A DNA stretch of 64,000 nucleotides, taken from NCBI GenBank assembly GCA_963971225.1, contig OZ020269.1:85164450-85228449 (forward strand), given 5' to 3'. This document shows positions 1 to 11,466 of this stretch, piece after piece; position 1 is the stretch's first letter, and every line of letters starts with the position of its first letter. The DNA is from Melieria omissa (lineage: Eukaryota > Arthropoda > Insecta > Diptera > Ulidiidae). Both the position numbers and the translations under genes were made by a program. The notes beneath the pieces were generated by a model. That model was not told the origin of the DNA, made no database searches, and saw only the letters and a list, made by a program, of their open reading frames with translations.

Positions 1-961
1 TCGAGAGGGGAGGTGGGAGGTTAGGTAAGCTGGCTGGCTACATACAAAGCATTTCATTTTCATTGATGATTTTTTTCCATGTAATTTTCTGAATGAGTTT
101 ACATCATCACTAATTTTATGTGTGTGATCGTACAAAATAATCGACTGTGCGCGTTCGAACAACAAATGCAACAAGTTTATTTTGCTGTTGTTGAAAACAC
201 TATTAGCTGCAAAACAGAATCGGTCAGCATTAGAAATTTAAATGCTTTAATAATAAATCGTAAAAGTTTCAACGATTAGCAGAAAAGATTTTACAAAATT
301 TTTCAACAAGTGTTGTATAGTTTGTCTTATCGCTTACGATAAAAATGTAAAATTCCCTATAAAACTAATAAAAACTTGATATACAATGATAAGTAGGGAG
401 TTAAATGGAAGAGAGGGAAAATAAATGTTCAGTCAGACACTGCGCTTAATCAATTTTACTATATGGCCAGCTGATAAGTCCATAAATAACAACGATGTCA
501 TTGCAAAAATTGGAGCAGATGATAGCATTGAACTGATACCAATACGTTGCACAATGCGAAAATTAAAGAAAGAAAGCAAAGTTGCAGTGTAAATTTAACA
601 GTCAACAAATTGTAAAAAAAGTGCCAACTTTATATTGAATTCAATAATTTCAAAATAATGAGTCATTGAAGCAAACTTGCGTACTACTTCTAACCAGAGA
701 GCACTTGACGAATCAAGTACTAACAACGCTTATTGAAAATAGTTGGAAATTATGTCTGAACATGCCATAATTAGTGTCAATATTTAGGCATGAAATATGA
801 CAACTTTGCATTTTTGAGTAGGTTATGAATTCTTAATTAATTATAGTTACAGATCTTCTTAAGCTGGGAATGTACATTGATGTTTAGGAATGCTATAGAT
901 ATAGTAATGTAAAAACTGTGCACATCGGAGGATTCCTAAAGTACATATAATTAACATTATA
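1..961. other. No gene recognised
   Basis: AT-rich sequence without a convincing exon. A short GGTTAGGT stretch near position 20 resembles the tails of the SINE and LINE sequences found elsewhere in the window, but it is too short to assign. Confidence 0.5.
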
Positions 962-989
962 GTAGGTTAGGTTACGCTATAGTGACTAC

Positions 990-1660
990 TAGAGTCCTGC
1001 ACGGGTATGCATTTTTGCTATTCGAAAACATTCAAATGCTTTTGAATAGAATACTTCACTTCATCTCTGCGGACCGGTCCGAATGAATACGATTACAGCT
1101 CCCTTCGAGTACGAGTAAGCTCCGAACAGAAACGACTAGACGTACACTATTTATTCATATTCGCTCGAAGCGGGAAAACGAGCACAAAAGCATTCGAATA
1201 ATAGTACACACTGCTTCGAATATATTCGAATATACTCGTTTTAATATTCCTAAGACTATTTAGAAATATTTATGTTATATATAAATATTTATTAATTTTT
1301 TATGCTACTTTCTTCAATAATTTCCATTTTGCGTATTAACTAATAAGCCACTTCAACCGCAGCACAAGTATACACATGGAAAAGTAACATACTACGCATA
1401 AAAATATTCGGTGAAACTGTTGATATTCGAATACTTCACAAAGTTCTCGATTACCGAATACGCGCACTGCAGTATTCGCTTCTCACCGAATACGAGCACT
1501 GCAGTGTTCGCTTTCACCGAATACGAATAGAAACGAGAAGCGACGCTCGCTGGTTCTCGTTTCTATTCGTTTCGTTGTACGCATTCTTCGAATACCAAGT
1601 ACCCGTACAGTATGTACAGTAGTGTAGCCGTCAAAATGAATATATTCATGCAGGACTTTA
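990..1660. mobile_element. Non-autonomous hAT-like element (671 bp)
   Basis: The ends are inverted: TAGAGTCCTGCACG on the left against TAAAGTCCTGCATG read inward from the right. The element is flanked by perfect 8-bp direct repeats GTGACTAC at 982-989 and 1661-1668, the duplication length typical of hAT transposons. There is no transposase frame. The interior is rich in TTCGAATA/CGAATAC words on both strands. It includes three direct repeats starting ACCGAATACG near 1453, 1485 and 1516 (31-32 bp spacing), possibly subterminal transposase-binding sites. It sits inside the SINE copy of 962-2140. Confidence 0.85.
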
Positions 1661-1832
1661 GTGACTACATCTGCAAGAAAAACACACTCGGAGGCCTCTT
1701 GTGAGGCCTTTTGTCATACCACATAATTCACCTGTTTTTTAAATGTGTATGCAACACTGTTTTGTTAAGGTTTTGCCATTGCCTGCCTCGTGCGATTCTT
1801 GTAATTCTTATCTCATGCATGTGGATAGTGAT

Positions 1833-2066
1833 CAGAGTTGCCACTTTTGCTCTTTTCGGACCAAAATTGGTCAGATTTTTTTACTTTGATCTGCTGGTCT
1901 GGTTAAACGAATTTCGGTCCGTTTAGTGATGTGAATATATTTTCATGAGTATACAAAGTTATACAAAAAATTTTAATTTAAAAATTACTTTAAAGACAAC
2001 GCAAATTTTAAATTTGGTCGGTTGAGGTCGGAAGTTTGGAAAAAAATTTTTCAAGTAGCAACACTG
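1833..2066. mobile_element. hAT-like MITE (234 bp)
   Basis: The inverted ends CAGAGTTGCCACTT and (reverse complement of the right end) CAGTGTTGCTACTT match at 12 of 14 positions. They are flanked by perfect 8-bp direct repeats ATAGTGAT at 1825-1832 and 2067-2074. CAGNGTTGC-type ends with an 8-bp duplication are a hAT signature. There is no coding capacity. It interrupts the SINE copy between its body and its tRNA-like head. Confidence 0.85.
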
Positions 2067-2140
2067 ATAGTGATAAATAGAAGTAGACAAACGGTTCACC
2101 AGCCTGAGCTAGGACTCGAACCTGGGGCCTCTGGTCGTCG

Positions 2141-2480
2141 TCAAGTGCAAAAGGTGGCCAAGCCAGGATTGACAGAAAGGTTTTGCTGTGTGTTTGATGG
2201 GGTTGATTGTATTTGATTGATTGAATTCGAACCTATACTTTCAACAAGTAGTAGTCTGAAAAAAACTATCGACTAGAAGCAGCCAGCTTTGGCCCATAGG
2301 AGAGTAATTGTGTTAAATCAGGACAACGCCAAGTTAGAATCATCGATGGAAATTTGCAAGATCCCCAGGGAGCTTGGTTGGGAGGTTCTTTTGCATTGAC
2401 TTTATAGCCCAGACCTGGTACAAAGTGATTACTATATGTTCCCATTTATGGAAAACGATTTTTCAGTGGAAAAATTTGCT
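2141..2480. other. No gene recognised
   Basis: Single-copy-looking AT-rich sequence between the SINE remnant and the first TTAA element. Nothing is recognised in it. Confidence 0.4.
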
Positions 2481-2484
2481 TTAA

Positions 2485-2715
2485 CCCTTTCGTGACGGAG
2501 TTTAATTTTGAAATCTGAAATACTCTTAGTAGAAATATTCTCATGCCATGAATGTTGGGGTTAGATATTGGATGCTCACAAATTCTGAAATCATCCTTTT
2601 ATGCGGGAACACCGAAATCGAAAAAATATTTTGCATAGGTCGTAAGATTTGAACTATTGTTTTGAGGGGCGTTAAAATCTTGCTGGGAAGTATTATCCCA
2701 GTAGTCCCGAAAGGG
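2485..2715. mobile_element. piggyBac-like MITE, family A copy 1 (231 bp)
   Basis: Flanked on both sides by TTAA (2481-2484 and 2716-2719), with inverted ends CCCTTTCGTGAC and GTCCCGAAAGGG. TTAA duplication with CCC-starting ends is the piggyBac signature. It is closely related along its length to copies at 19544-19779, 35826-35993 and 11808-12234, sharing ATGCCATGAATGTTGGGGTT and TTGAGGGGC. It is non-coding, so any transposition would have depended on an enzyme made elsewhere. Confidence 0.85.
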
Positions 2716-2719
2716 TTAA

Positions 2720-3555
2720 ATGAAGTTTCTGAACATCGACTGTCGCAGTTTTGTCAATAAGCCGAGGGTTTCTATGGGAAAGGAATTACCTTCAAAATGG
2801 CCGCAAGTTAATTTTTTCGCTATTTTGTTGCCATATGGCAACATGCTACTTTGTGTCGTCTGCATCCTCTATGGTTGCAAGAATACATTTGTTTGTTGGT
2901 CCTTAGAATAGTTTGAAGTTTTAGGAAAAATACGAAATTAATAAACTGAATATTTAAGTTTAAAGAAGAGAAGTATACACGTTTTTTAATGGTATATCTT
3001 GACATAACAAAGGAAGAAGAAGCAGAAAAATTAGATAGCGTTTTTAATTTGACGTGTCTTTCAATTTAGATACTTTTTTTTTTAATTTTAGCTGAAGTTA
3101 ATGAAAAAATATTCAAATTTTCGTTATGAGTAAAAAGTTTTATGTTTAGAAAGTTTTATGTCTCATAGAAAAACATTCTAAAATAAAGGGATCGGGTACA
3201 AAAATTAATATTTTTATGGAATGTTGCTAATATAACCACATAGAAGCCTAACGTAAAATTTTAACTTTGCCCAGTAAAAATCTGTAGCGAAAGGGTTAAG
3301 GAACAAAACGGTGCATATTAGACCTAAATCGGATCGTTCTATGCCAAATAAAATCTTCAGTTTCATGCAAAACTAATGGAATTCTGGAGTAATAGTCAAT
3401 AATGTCATTGAAATTGGAATTAATTTTATTAGTACACCTTAGATTTTATAGTAATAAAAAAAATATAATAAATGAATAAATAAAACAAAATTAAACAATT
3501 AAAAAAATAAAAATCCAATATAAATCAAATTCGTTTTAATAAAAACTCTAAAACA
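2720..3555. other. No gene recognised
   Basis: AT-rich. A lone GCGAAAGGGTTAA at about 3287-3299 looks like the right end of another TTAA element, but no matching left end was found. Confidence 0.4.
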
Positions 3556-3559
3556 TTAA

Positions 3560-3642
3560 CACTTTCCGACATGAAAATAAACCCGTTCTGTATGAGTTGT
3601 ATGGACTGTAATCCAATATATTGGACATTATGACTGAAAGGG
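3560..3642. mobile_element. 83-bp TTAA miniature element, copy 1
   Basis: Flanked by TTAA at 3556-3559 and 3643-3646. It begins CACTTTCCGACATG and ends TGACTGAAAGGG, and contains the palindrome CCAATATATTGG. A second copy of exactly the same length, also flanked by TTAA, is at 45428-45510. Two TTAA-bounded copies over 40 kb apart support mobility as a minimal piggyBac-like MITE. Confidence 0.85.
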
Positions 3643-3646
3643 TTAA

Positions 3647-5915
3647 AGAAATACAACATTAAAAGAAACAAATTGTTGCTATGTAGAAATTCATAATTTT
3701 ACAAATAAAATAAATAAGAAAAAAACTAACGCATTTTATAATTTTCTTACTTAACCTTTTAAGCGCCTTTGATATTTAAACATTAATTTATTATTACATA
3801 AATTTCCGCTTTACGGTTCACTTCTGGTGGAAGCAGACAGTAGTCGCATTAAACTTATGAATATTGCAAAGAAATCACAAGACAATAACAAATGGCAAAA
3901 TTTTCCTCGAGTGTTGAATGCATAAAATTTCCCACATTAGGCAAAATAATAAAAAATGAAGAATGTGCAAAAAAAATATTACGATTTAAAATGTAGATGA
4001 TGAGGAAGAGGAAGAGCATAAGCAACAACAACAACATCAACACAACGACAATCGCAACAGTCCAATAAGTGGGCGCTAAAATCAACTACAACAACACTAC
4101 TAACTAATAATAGTAAATAAAATAGCAACAACACAAACAAAAATATACCAAAACAACAAGGGCGGAACAAAATGACAACAAAACAAAAACAACAACAAGC
4201 ACATTGTTGCCAACAGATGTAATAATTGCGCTCATTATGAGGCGAGATGGCAATTTAAACGAGAGCTTAATGGATGCGGCAGACGCAAAGTCAACAACAA
4301 CAACAACCAACACAAACACCGTCCAACTGTCTGTCTGTCCAGCAGCTGAAGCGCAATATGCAAATTACAAAAAACAACAAATTACTGTCAATTAGAAAAG
4401 AAACAAATATTAAAAAAAAAATGCGACAAAAACGTATGTGGGAATGTTACAAACGAAACGAAAGACAATTGGACAAATAGTCGCGCTGCGAGACGGACAA
4501 ACAAACTGTCGGACAGACAGTACATCAAGTCGAAAGTGTACATGTTGAAATTTTCAATTTGCAGTGAGTAAAACATCAAAAAGCGAGCAACGTTCGAGCA
4601 AATTTATTCCACTGTGTGTCAGTCGGCTCACCCACCGGCCGTGGCAGCGGCAACAACACTTTGTCGCTCCCACTACGAACTGCTACGAACTACTGTTGCT
4701 GCTGTGGCTTGTGATCGTATTGTTTTTATTTTGTTGTTGTTGTTGTTGTTCAATTAAGTAAAACCGAAATTAAATTAACCAAACTGACGGCACAATTTGA
4801 TAAGCGACCGCCACCGAAAGGGGGCAACAATGCACAATTCTTGGAGATGACAGAATGTGGGGGAACAATTATTGCTTGGCATGTGCCGTGTGTGCCAGCA
4901 ATGTGTGTCGACAACAATGTGTTGCGTTCGCTAATTTCTTTTCACTAATATAAATGTGTATTTTAATAGTTAGTACTAAAATGTCAAACAAAAACTTGGC
5001 AACGCCGAACGCAACTCGAGTGCAACTGTGCGCGCTCGACTTAGAAATCATTAAATAATATTTTAAATGTCTCGTTTTGGCCAAACAGTCAAGGTTAATA
5101 GGTCTAGCTGAATGAAAAAGAGCAAATGACATGAAAGAGAGCAACATAACAGAAATTGAAACGAAAAATAAAAGCTTAGCTCATGGCGAAAATTGGCAAC
5201 CATGCGTTGCTAACAAAAGTGAAAAAAAATAAAAACAAAAACAAATTCGAAATAGCCAACTGCTAACTCTACTCGCTGTATTTATTAAATTATGGTATTT
5301 GGGAGGAAAAAAATCATGCTTTTGTAGCAACAAAAACAAAATCAAAAGACGTAGCAGCTATAGCGGTAAAAGCAAATTTATTTATTTAGCCAACGTCAAC
5401 ACTGATTAGGAACATTCCGAGGCTACCACAAACTTGTTTAGACAACGTTAAATATGAGCAAAAAAATGGAAACCAAAACTTTGGAATCTGAGGAATTTCA
5501 AGCTAAAACTATGACTGGCGCAGTATATTGTTGTTTTTGTAAACAAAACAAGGTTAGATAAGAAAAAGATAGGTGTTCTTAGGAGAATTCACCTAAGCCA
5601 TAACGGCCTGGACTAAAATTCCAGTTACTCATAGACCAGTTGAAGCTTAATATGGAGATCTATTAACTCCTAAAGTATACTTTTATACACATATAATACA
5701 TAGAGAGTATATGGATTAAATGGTCGAAGAAGTATGTAGTTCGAAAAGTTCTTCCAAAGGATGCAGAACCAGGACATAGCAGATGGAATACATGCAACTT
5801 CTCCTCCATGCCCATACAACTCTTACAGAAAACATTGGAAACCCGTACTTTTTCGAAGACACCTATCAGACAGTGACCCATCAAAACACCAAAATGGTTC
5901 GCAGATGGTCCCTTC
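3647..5915. other. Non-coding, CAA/GTT-rich stretch
   Basis: Contains CAACAA runs at about 4020-4330 and a GTT run at about 4727-4750. A short GC-richer patch lies near 4600-4700. The open frames here are short, made of simple repeats and on both strands, and none resembles a known protein. Confidence 0.5.
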
Positions 5916-5919
5916 TTAA

Positions 5920-6170
5920 CCCTCCGATAACCGAAAATTGTTTTTACGGTCAAAGCCCAACAAGGTCTCCAGGCACCTCTTTCATAATATTGCATATAAG
6001 GTGTGTAATTATATAATGTATTGTTACATAATGTGTGTGAATGTGTTTAGAAAGCCAAAAACCTAAGCATTTTTTAGTAAACATATAAATATTTTTTACT
6101 ACAGACAGGCAAGAACGTATACAATATAAAATAATTGCTTTTAAAAAAACGCCATAGGTCCATCGGAGGG
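5920..6170. mobile_element. piggyBac-like MITE, family D copy 1 (251 bp)
   Basis: Flanked by TTAA at 5916-5919 and 6171-6174. The ends are perfect 9-bp inverted repeats, CCCTCCGAT and ATCGGAGGG. The interior (GCCCAACAAGGTC, GCATATAAGG, TACTACAGACAG, AACGTATACAA, TAATTGCTTTTAAAAA) is shared with the copy ending at 15499. It is non-coding. Confidence 0.85.
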
Positions 6171-6267
6171 TTAATAACAGAAATTTTATATTTCAAGAAT
6201 TGACAAAGTTTTCACACGTTTTTTTTAACGCTTCGAACAAGTATAAAATATAAATAATAATAATATA

Positions 6268-7551
6268 GGGGTTTCCAACAAGAGGTGTTATTTTGAATCG
6301 CCCGGTATTTCGGTAGCTGTCACTTTTCAAGCTTTTATTCTTTGACATTTGACAAGTAGAAACTACGCCATTACTAAAAATGGAACGATACACGCTTCAA
6401 CAACGCATTGAAATTATTAAAATTCACTACAAAAATGGTGAAAATCTTGCAGTCACAGTTCGCAAAACTAAAGCATTTTTGGGTCGTCGTGAAGCACCTT
6501 GTCGGACCGCAATACAGAAATTGGTGGAAAAATTCGAGCTGTTGGAACAAGTTAGTGATGTGAAGAATAAAACCCGTGCACGTCGCTCAAGAACAACTGA
6601 GAATATTGCTGCTGTAGCCCAAAGTGTTGAAGAAAACCCAGGTTTATCGATTCCTCGTCGTTCTTTGGAATTGGGCATTACACCGTATTTTGCATAAAGA
6701 CTTGGGTCTTAAGGCTTATAAAGTTCAGTTAACACAAGAACTCAAGCCGACCGATCATCAACAACGTCGTGTCTTTGCTGATTGGGTCCTTGAAATGCAT
6801 GAAAATGAAATTCCATCGAAAAATCATTTTGACTGATGAGGCCCATTTCCACCTCGGTGGCTACGTCAACAAGCAAAATTGTCGCATCTGGGGCTCGGAA
6901 AACCCAAGAGTTATTGTTGAGAAGCCTCTCCATCCTCAACGTGTGACTGTTTGGTGCGGTTTATAGTCCGGCGGGGTCATTGGACCTTACTTTTTCGAAA
7001 ATGAGGTTGGATCAACAGTTACGGTGAATGGATTGCGCTATCGAGAGATGATTAATAATTTTTTATGGTCGGAGTTGGATTGTATTGATCTGGACAACGT
7101 TTACTTTCAACAAGACGGCGCTACGTGCCACACAAGCAACGAAACCATTGCTCGTTTACGGGAAAAGTTTCCGGACCGTGTTATCTCGGGAAGAGGTGAT
7201 CACAATTGGCCACCGAGATCTTGTGATTTAACACCTTGCGACTTCTTTCTTTGGGGCCACGTGAAAGATAAGGTGTACGCCAACAGCCCAGCGTCGATTC
7301 AAGACCTCAAAGATAGAATTCGTGAGGCTATCGAGGACATAGGGCAGCCACTTTGCGATGTGGTTATGGAAAATTTCATGAAAAGGATGTGGTCCTGTAA
7401 GCGTGGTCGTGGTGGCCATTTGGCTGATGTGGTTTTTCATTATTAACGGCATATCTTCCTCTTTATTATGAAATAAACATCCGATCATTTATCTCAAAAA
7501 ATGGCATTTTTCTTTGAATACCAAAATAACACTTCTTGTTGGAGAACACTG
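6268..7551 (+). mobile_element. Mariner element of the DD41D (rosa-like) type, dead
   Basis: TA dinucleotides flank the element (6266-6267 and 7552-7553). The terminal inverted repeats share TCCAACAAGA-GTGTTATTTTG, and the very tips differ. The length of about 1.28 kb is normal for mariner. It carries a transposase pseudogene at 6380-7446. Two frameshifts and a nonsense codon show it can no longer make its own enzyme. Confidence 0.9.
6380..7446 (+). pseudogene. DD41D mariner transposase pseudogene
   Basis: Encodes a cut-and-paste DNA transposase in three reading frames. An N-terminal helix-turn-helix part (starting MERYTLQQRIEII, 6380 to about 6680) continues in the next frame (from LHRILHKDLGLKAYK to about 6815). 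It then moves to a third frame containing ILTDEAHFHLGGYV (first catalytic Asp), a TAG stop at 6964-6966 where the frame otherwise continues, and YFQQDGATCHT (second Asp). PPRSCDLTPCDFFLWG holds the third Asp. I count 41 residues between the second and third catalytic Asp, the DD41D spacing of the rosa mariner family. Two frameshifts plus the stop make it a pseudogene, although most of the protein is still readable, which suggests moderate age. Confidence 0.9.
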
Positions 7552-7553
7552 TA

Positions 7554-10250
7554 TAATGAACAATGTAATTGTGTTTCCTGCAAATGAATGAACGTACTGA
7601 CTCTGGTATCTCCAGGAGGCCAATTCTTAAGCTTTGGTTCCTATTTGGTTGGCAAGACAGCAAATTCGATTTTAAAATGTGAAAATCAAACTCAATGTTT
7701 TTTAATACAACGAATAAACGTTAATCAATGATATACTTTTCATTTTGTACAATGATCTTGTGTCAGCTTTCTGGAAACTCAATTCCGCGCTTATAGAACT
7801 TCTAATCCTCAGCAAAAAACTAAAACCTGTGCGAATTGAGTTCATCATCCTTAGTGAAAGTTTAACCATTCAAGGAGTTTTCCATACTTCAGAACAACTG
7901 GTAATCTGATGGTGTAAAATGAGAACTATATGGTGAATATGATATAAATTCCGACCAAGCTCCAAAAATCTTCTACAAGTCACCAAATATGTGTGAGGTT
8001 TGTGAGATACCTTTACGATTTGACAATTCTGACCGTCTCTCAATGATTGCTTCTTCCAGTTTCATTAGTTTTTTAAAGGTAAACATCTGAATTGATCGAT
8101 TGGTTGCCGGAAAGCAGCTCAAAATATATAACACCTCTGAACTGTAAAAACACCAAATAGGCTGTATGATACTTTTTTGATGCAATCCAGGTTTCGATGT
8201 GATTTGTGCCAACATTGAAGTGACTCTACTACTCGTTGCAGCAAGGTGTGGGTAAGCGAATCAGAACCTGCTGCACTTTAATATCAAAAGCTGGAAGTGA
8301 CGCAAATGCCTATCACTACAACGATTATCTCGAAAGAAGAGGTAATCACCAAAGCACGTTCCAAGACGCCGCGCTTCACAGTGTTACCAGATACCTGAAA
8401 ATTTTAAATTTAAATCTTATTCCCCAAAATTTAAAATATGTGCTAAAAAGGTGTTTAAATATTTTTTGGAATTACAAACTAAGAATATAAAAAAACTTGT
8501 CATATAAATTTTTATATTTTTTATTGCAGCTGTTTTATTCCTTCAGCAACCTAACACAAACAAACCATTAAAAATTAGATCATTATGAAAACTGCAATAC
8601 AATTTGAAGCATAAAATTTAACTAAATTAAATTAGACTTCAGTGTCACTAAATATGTCAAATGTATTGCCATCAAAATTTCCTAAGCTTTCTCCTGAACA
8701 ATTTTTCTAAGAATCTCTTCTTAAATCTGAAAAAAGTAAGAACGGTTCTAAGGTTAAAAAAAATCAGAAGACTGCACAATTTATTTGTGCGGAATAACAC
8801 AACTGAGAGAAAAACATTAACATTTTTTAATTTTAAAATCTACACTAAAACAAAAATTCGAAATCGTTTTTCCACTCATGGCCATTGAAATGTGGCAGCG
8901 AGGTCTGCAACAAAAGTTGTACATACATTGCGAGTGGTGAAACTACAGCACAACTGACCACAATCACTCTCCACAATGCGACCGGCTGCCTGTGCGCGCA
9001 TTTCTTGAAGGGGTGCAGCAGCCAGTGTGGCTTGAGCAGCGAGTGGAGGAGTGGTTCGCAGAACCGGATAAGGCCATAAAATCAAACAGCAACAACATAC
9101 AGTGCACAGAACAGTCGGTAGCACGCGTCGACTTAGAGTGGCTGACCACCTGCTCCCCCACTTCCCGTTGCGAAACGGCAACTGTCCCAATCGAGAGGGT
9201 GCGCTGTGCCACTTTCGAGCAGCGCACAACACAAAACCAAGTACCGCTCCACCGGGCACTTCCTTGCGCGAAACGCGTGTTGCTTGTGGCTGTGGTGGCT
9301 TTTGTTTTTGTTGTAATAAGGGTAAAAACTGTGGTTAAGATGTGGAAAGCAAAATGAAAAATTATTGTTAAAACGCTGGCAGTGTGTTGTGCCACACGAA
9401 ATACATACACACAATTGCACTCGCACACAATATTTCATGCCAAACAACAACAATGATACAACAAAATGTATGGTGGCTTGTAAAGCAACTGCAATCAATT
9501 TATATTTACAACAAGTTACCACTAATTCCATAGGACAAGTTTTTTGTTGTTGTGGTTGTTGTTGCTGTTGTTGTAGTGGTGGTTGCTGTTGCTGCTAGTA
9601 GAGTTGTAAAATTTGCGTAGGCGGCAAGTAGCGCAATTGTGCGCTTGCATTTACCGTTTTTATATTTTGTTTTTGTTGCTATTCGAAATGCGATTGTTGT
9701 TGCTCGCATTGCTATTGTATAGCACAGCCATAAACCAAATGTGTTGTGGTTGTATTGCAATGTTGCAACATTTCTTTGGTTAACTGGTTGAAAGACCGAA
9801 CAGCAGTAAGCGCAGATTTTCTGTAATTAAAAGCGATTTCAAGCGCGATGCCACAAAAACTAGCATTTCAAAGAGACTTGAAAAAATTGTCTGATGTCAT
9901 TGATTCAAAATGTGATTGAACTAAATAAAGTTCGGCCGAAGTTAACAAGCTTCGGCAAGACAACCAATCTAAGAGTTCAATACTAATAGTGAGACTAGAT
10001 AAGTTTATTAAAACAAATTGTTTGCATTTTATGTAAAAAAGTCACATAAGTAGAGCTGTGCAACTATCGATAGTGTTACCGATAGTATTGATGGTTTCTT
10101 TGGCACTATCGATACTTTTGGTTTTGTGATGTGACGGCAATGCCTCCAGAATATTCTATGCTGGCAGTGTTGCCATAAATATTCCACTACAATATTCAAA
10201 TATGCGAAATTCAGACACAATGAATGATATCCAGGAAAGATATCATTCAT
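7554..10250. other. Non-coding stretch with a GC-richer island
   Basis: About 8880-9350 is GC-richer and open in several frames on both strands, which is expected from composition. None of the translations resembles a known protein. CAACAA/GTTGTT tracts lie around 9430-9600. The island could be a promoter or untranslated exon of a gene outside the window, but no splice or promoter evidence decides this. Confidence 0.45.
10065..10114. promoter_or_regulatory. Paired DRE-like sites (TATCGATA)
   Basis: Two exact TATCGATA palindromes at 10065-10072 and 10107-10114, with a partial site CCGATAGT between them. In Drosophila this octamer is bound by DREF, and its CGATA core by the BEAF-32 insulator protein. 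No gene start is recognisable nearby, so an insulator or a mobile-element origin is as likely as a promoter. A single further copy is at 40031-40038. Confidence 0.4.
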
Positions 10251-10251
10251 T
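10219..10251. repeat. Perfect 13-bp hairpin
   Basis: AATGAATGATATC at 10219-10231 is the exact reverse complement of 10239-10251, with a 7-base spacer. It abuts the left side of the MITE at 10256-10500, but it is not part of that element's inverted repeats. Confidence 0.7.
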
Positions 10252-10255
10252 ATTT

Positions 10256-10500
10256 CTGTGGCCGTAAGAAATAACAGCCAAAGTCGAGTTAGGACAAAAT
10301 TGAGTTATTACCACCATTGCATTCGTTGTATTCAAATGTACTACTATACACAATTCTATGGCTTTTGCTCATAAAATGAATGTGTTACGCCCAAAAATTT
10401 AAAATTTATCTAGTTAAAGCTAAAGCAAAATTAAAAATTAAAAGTGCTCTCCTGAAAACTTCATAAAACCGACTTTGACTGTTATTCCTTACGGCCACAG
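10256..10500. mobile_element. MITE with ~30-bp inverted ends (245 bp), superfamily uncertain
   Basis: The left end CTGTGGCCGTAAGAAATAAC pairs with the right end, whose reverse complement begins CTGTGGCCGTAAGGAATAAC. The match continues through CAAAGTCG. Both sides carry ATTT (10252-10255 and 10501-10504), a possible 4-bp target duplication that could also be chance in AT-rich DNA. There is no coding frame. Confidence 0.75.
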
Positions 10501-10504
10501 ATTT

Positions 10505-11466
10505 GTTGTTGTAGGGACAAGAAAGCATAGCACTGCCCATACAACTCAAATCTATCATATTGAATAATGTCGGATTTATAAGTCGGACAGCATTGAAGTT
10601 TGGTATAACGTCGTCCCATGGATCTCTTGTTTCACTAATTTACACTGTTTTAATTTTCACTGTTTTATTTTTTAAGATTTACTGAATATAAGTGTGGCAT
10701 TTAGGGTTCCAGTTGACAAACGACAACTATACATTCGAAGCTCTCCAGAGTTGGATACCTTTGGAATGCTTTTACCACTAAAAGTAATGCTAATTTGAAT
10801 GATCTGGGTCTCAGCGGAAAACTCAAGATCCCAAAGTGTTGCTATAACTCTATCTCCAAATGATATGGTTGTACTGGAATGAAGTACAAATGTATGATTA
10901 TGGTTATTTATCCAATAGAAAACATTATTTTTTTGAATGAACAAATTCTTTTTTCATTCTTGTATCAAAATCGTAAAGAAATATCTCTACATAAATACAT
11001 AACTACTGAATTTCTGAGCACAATTCCCCTTAAATCTATATTTACTGCTTACAATTTTTGTAACAAAACGATTTTGGGGGAAGTTTAAAACTCAAAAACC
11101 TCCAAATGTCAAACGTATAGATTCGTTTTTGCATTCGAATAAACAAAAAAAAACTTTAAGTGATGACAAGAAAAAGGAGAATCAAGTGAAAAGAAAATCT
11201 TTTATTGTTTGGTGTCAGTTACACTACAGTGCCACTGAATGATGAACTCCGCTATTTTGAAAGTAACTTAGTTAATTTTGTGTTTTTTAAGATATACTTG
11301 TGTTTTCTTAATAATGTTAACTTACTATTTCACACAACTGTCCTCTGATGTTGAAATTGAAAGGGTACCGTAAGATAAGGCGAGGGTGGTCTCTGTATGC
11401 TACACTGTTGTATCATATGGATACCGGCTTCCGGCCTATTAATGCAGGAAGAAATTCGGTGAATGT
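10505..11466. other. No gene recognised
   Basis: AT-rich. The short frames on both strands do not resemble known proteins. Confidence 0.4.

Larger units (their letters stand above)
962..2140 (-). mobile_element. tRNA-derived SINE copy, split by two hAT-type insertions
   Basis: Three separated pieces (about 962-989, 1669-1832 and 2075-2140) line up in order with the intact SINE at 37886-38250. The first piece carries the GGTTAGGTTA tail. The second carries the body, with CACACTCGGAGGCC, TTTTGCCATTGCCTGCC and GTGCGATTCTTGTAATTCT. The third carries the tRNA-like head region, with CACCAGCC and GACTCGAACCTGGGGCC. The pieces are separated by two elements that each have inverted ends and 8-bp target duplications, so the SINE is older than both. 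The head beyond about 2130 is degraded, and the A-box is not recognisable. Confidence 0.75.

Noticed and set aside
8876..9531. Several overlapping frames of 120-154 codons on both strands
   Set aside because: Three or more frames are open at once in a GC-richer island, which is what stop-poor composition produces. None looks like a protein family.
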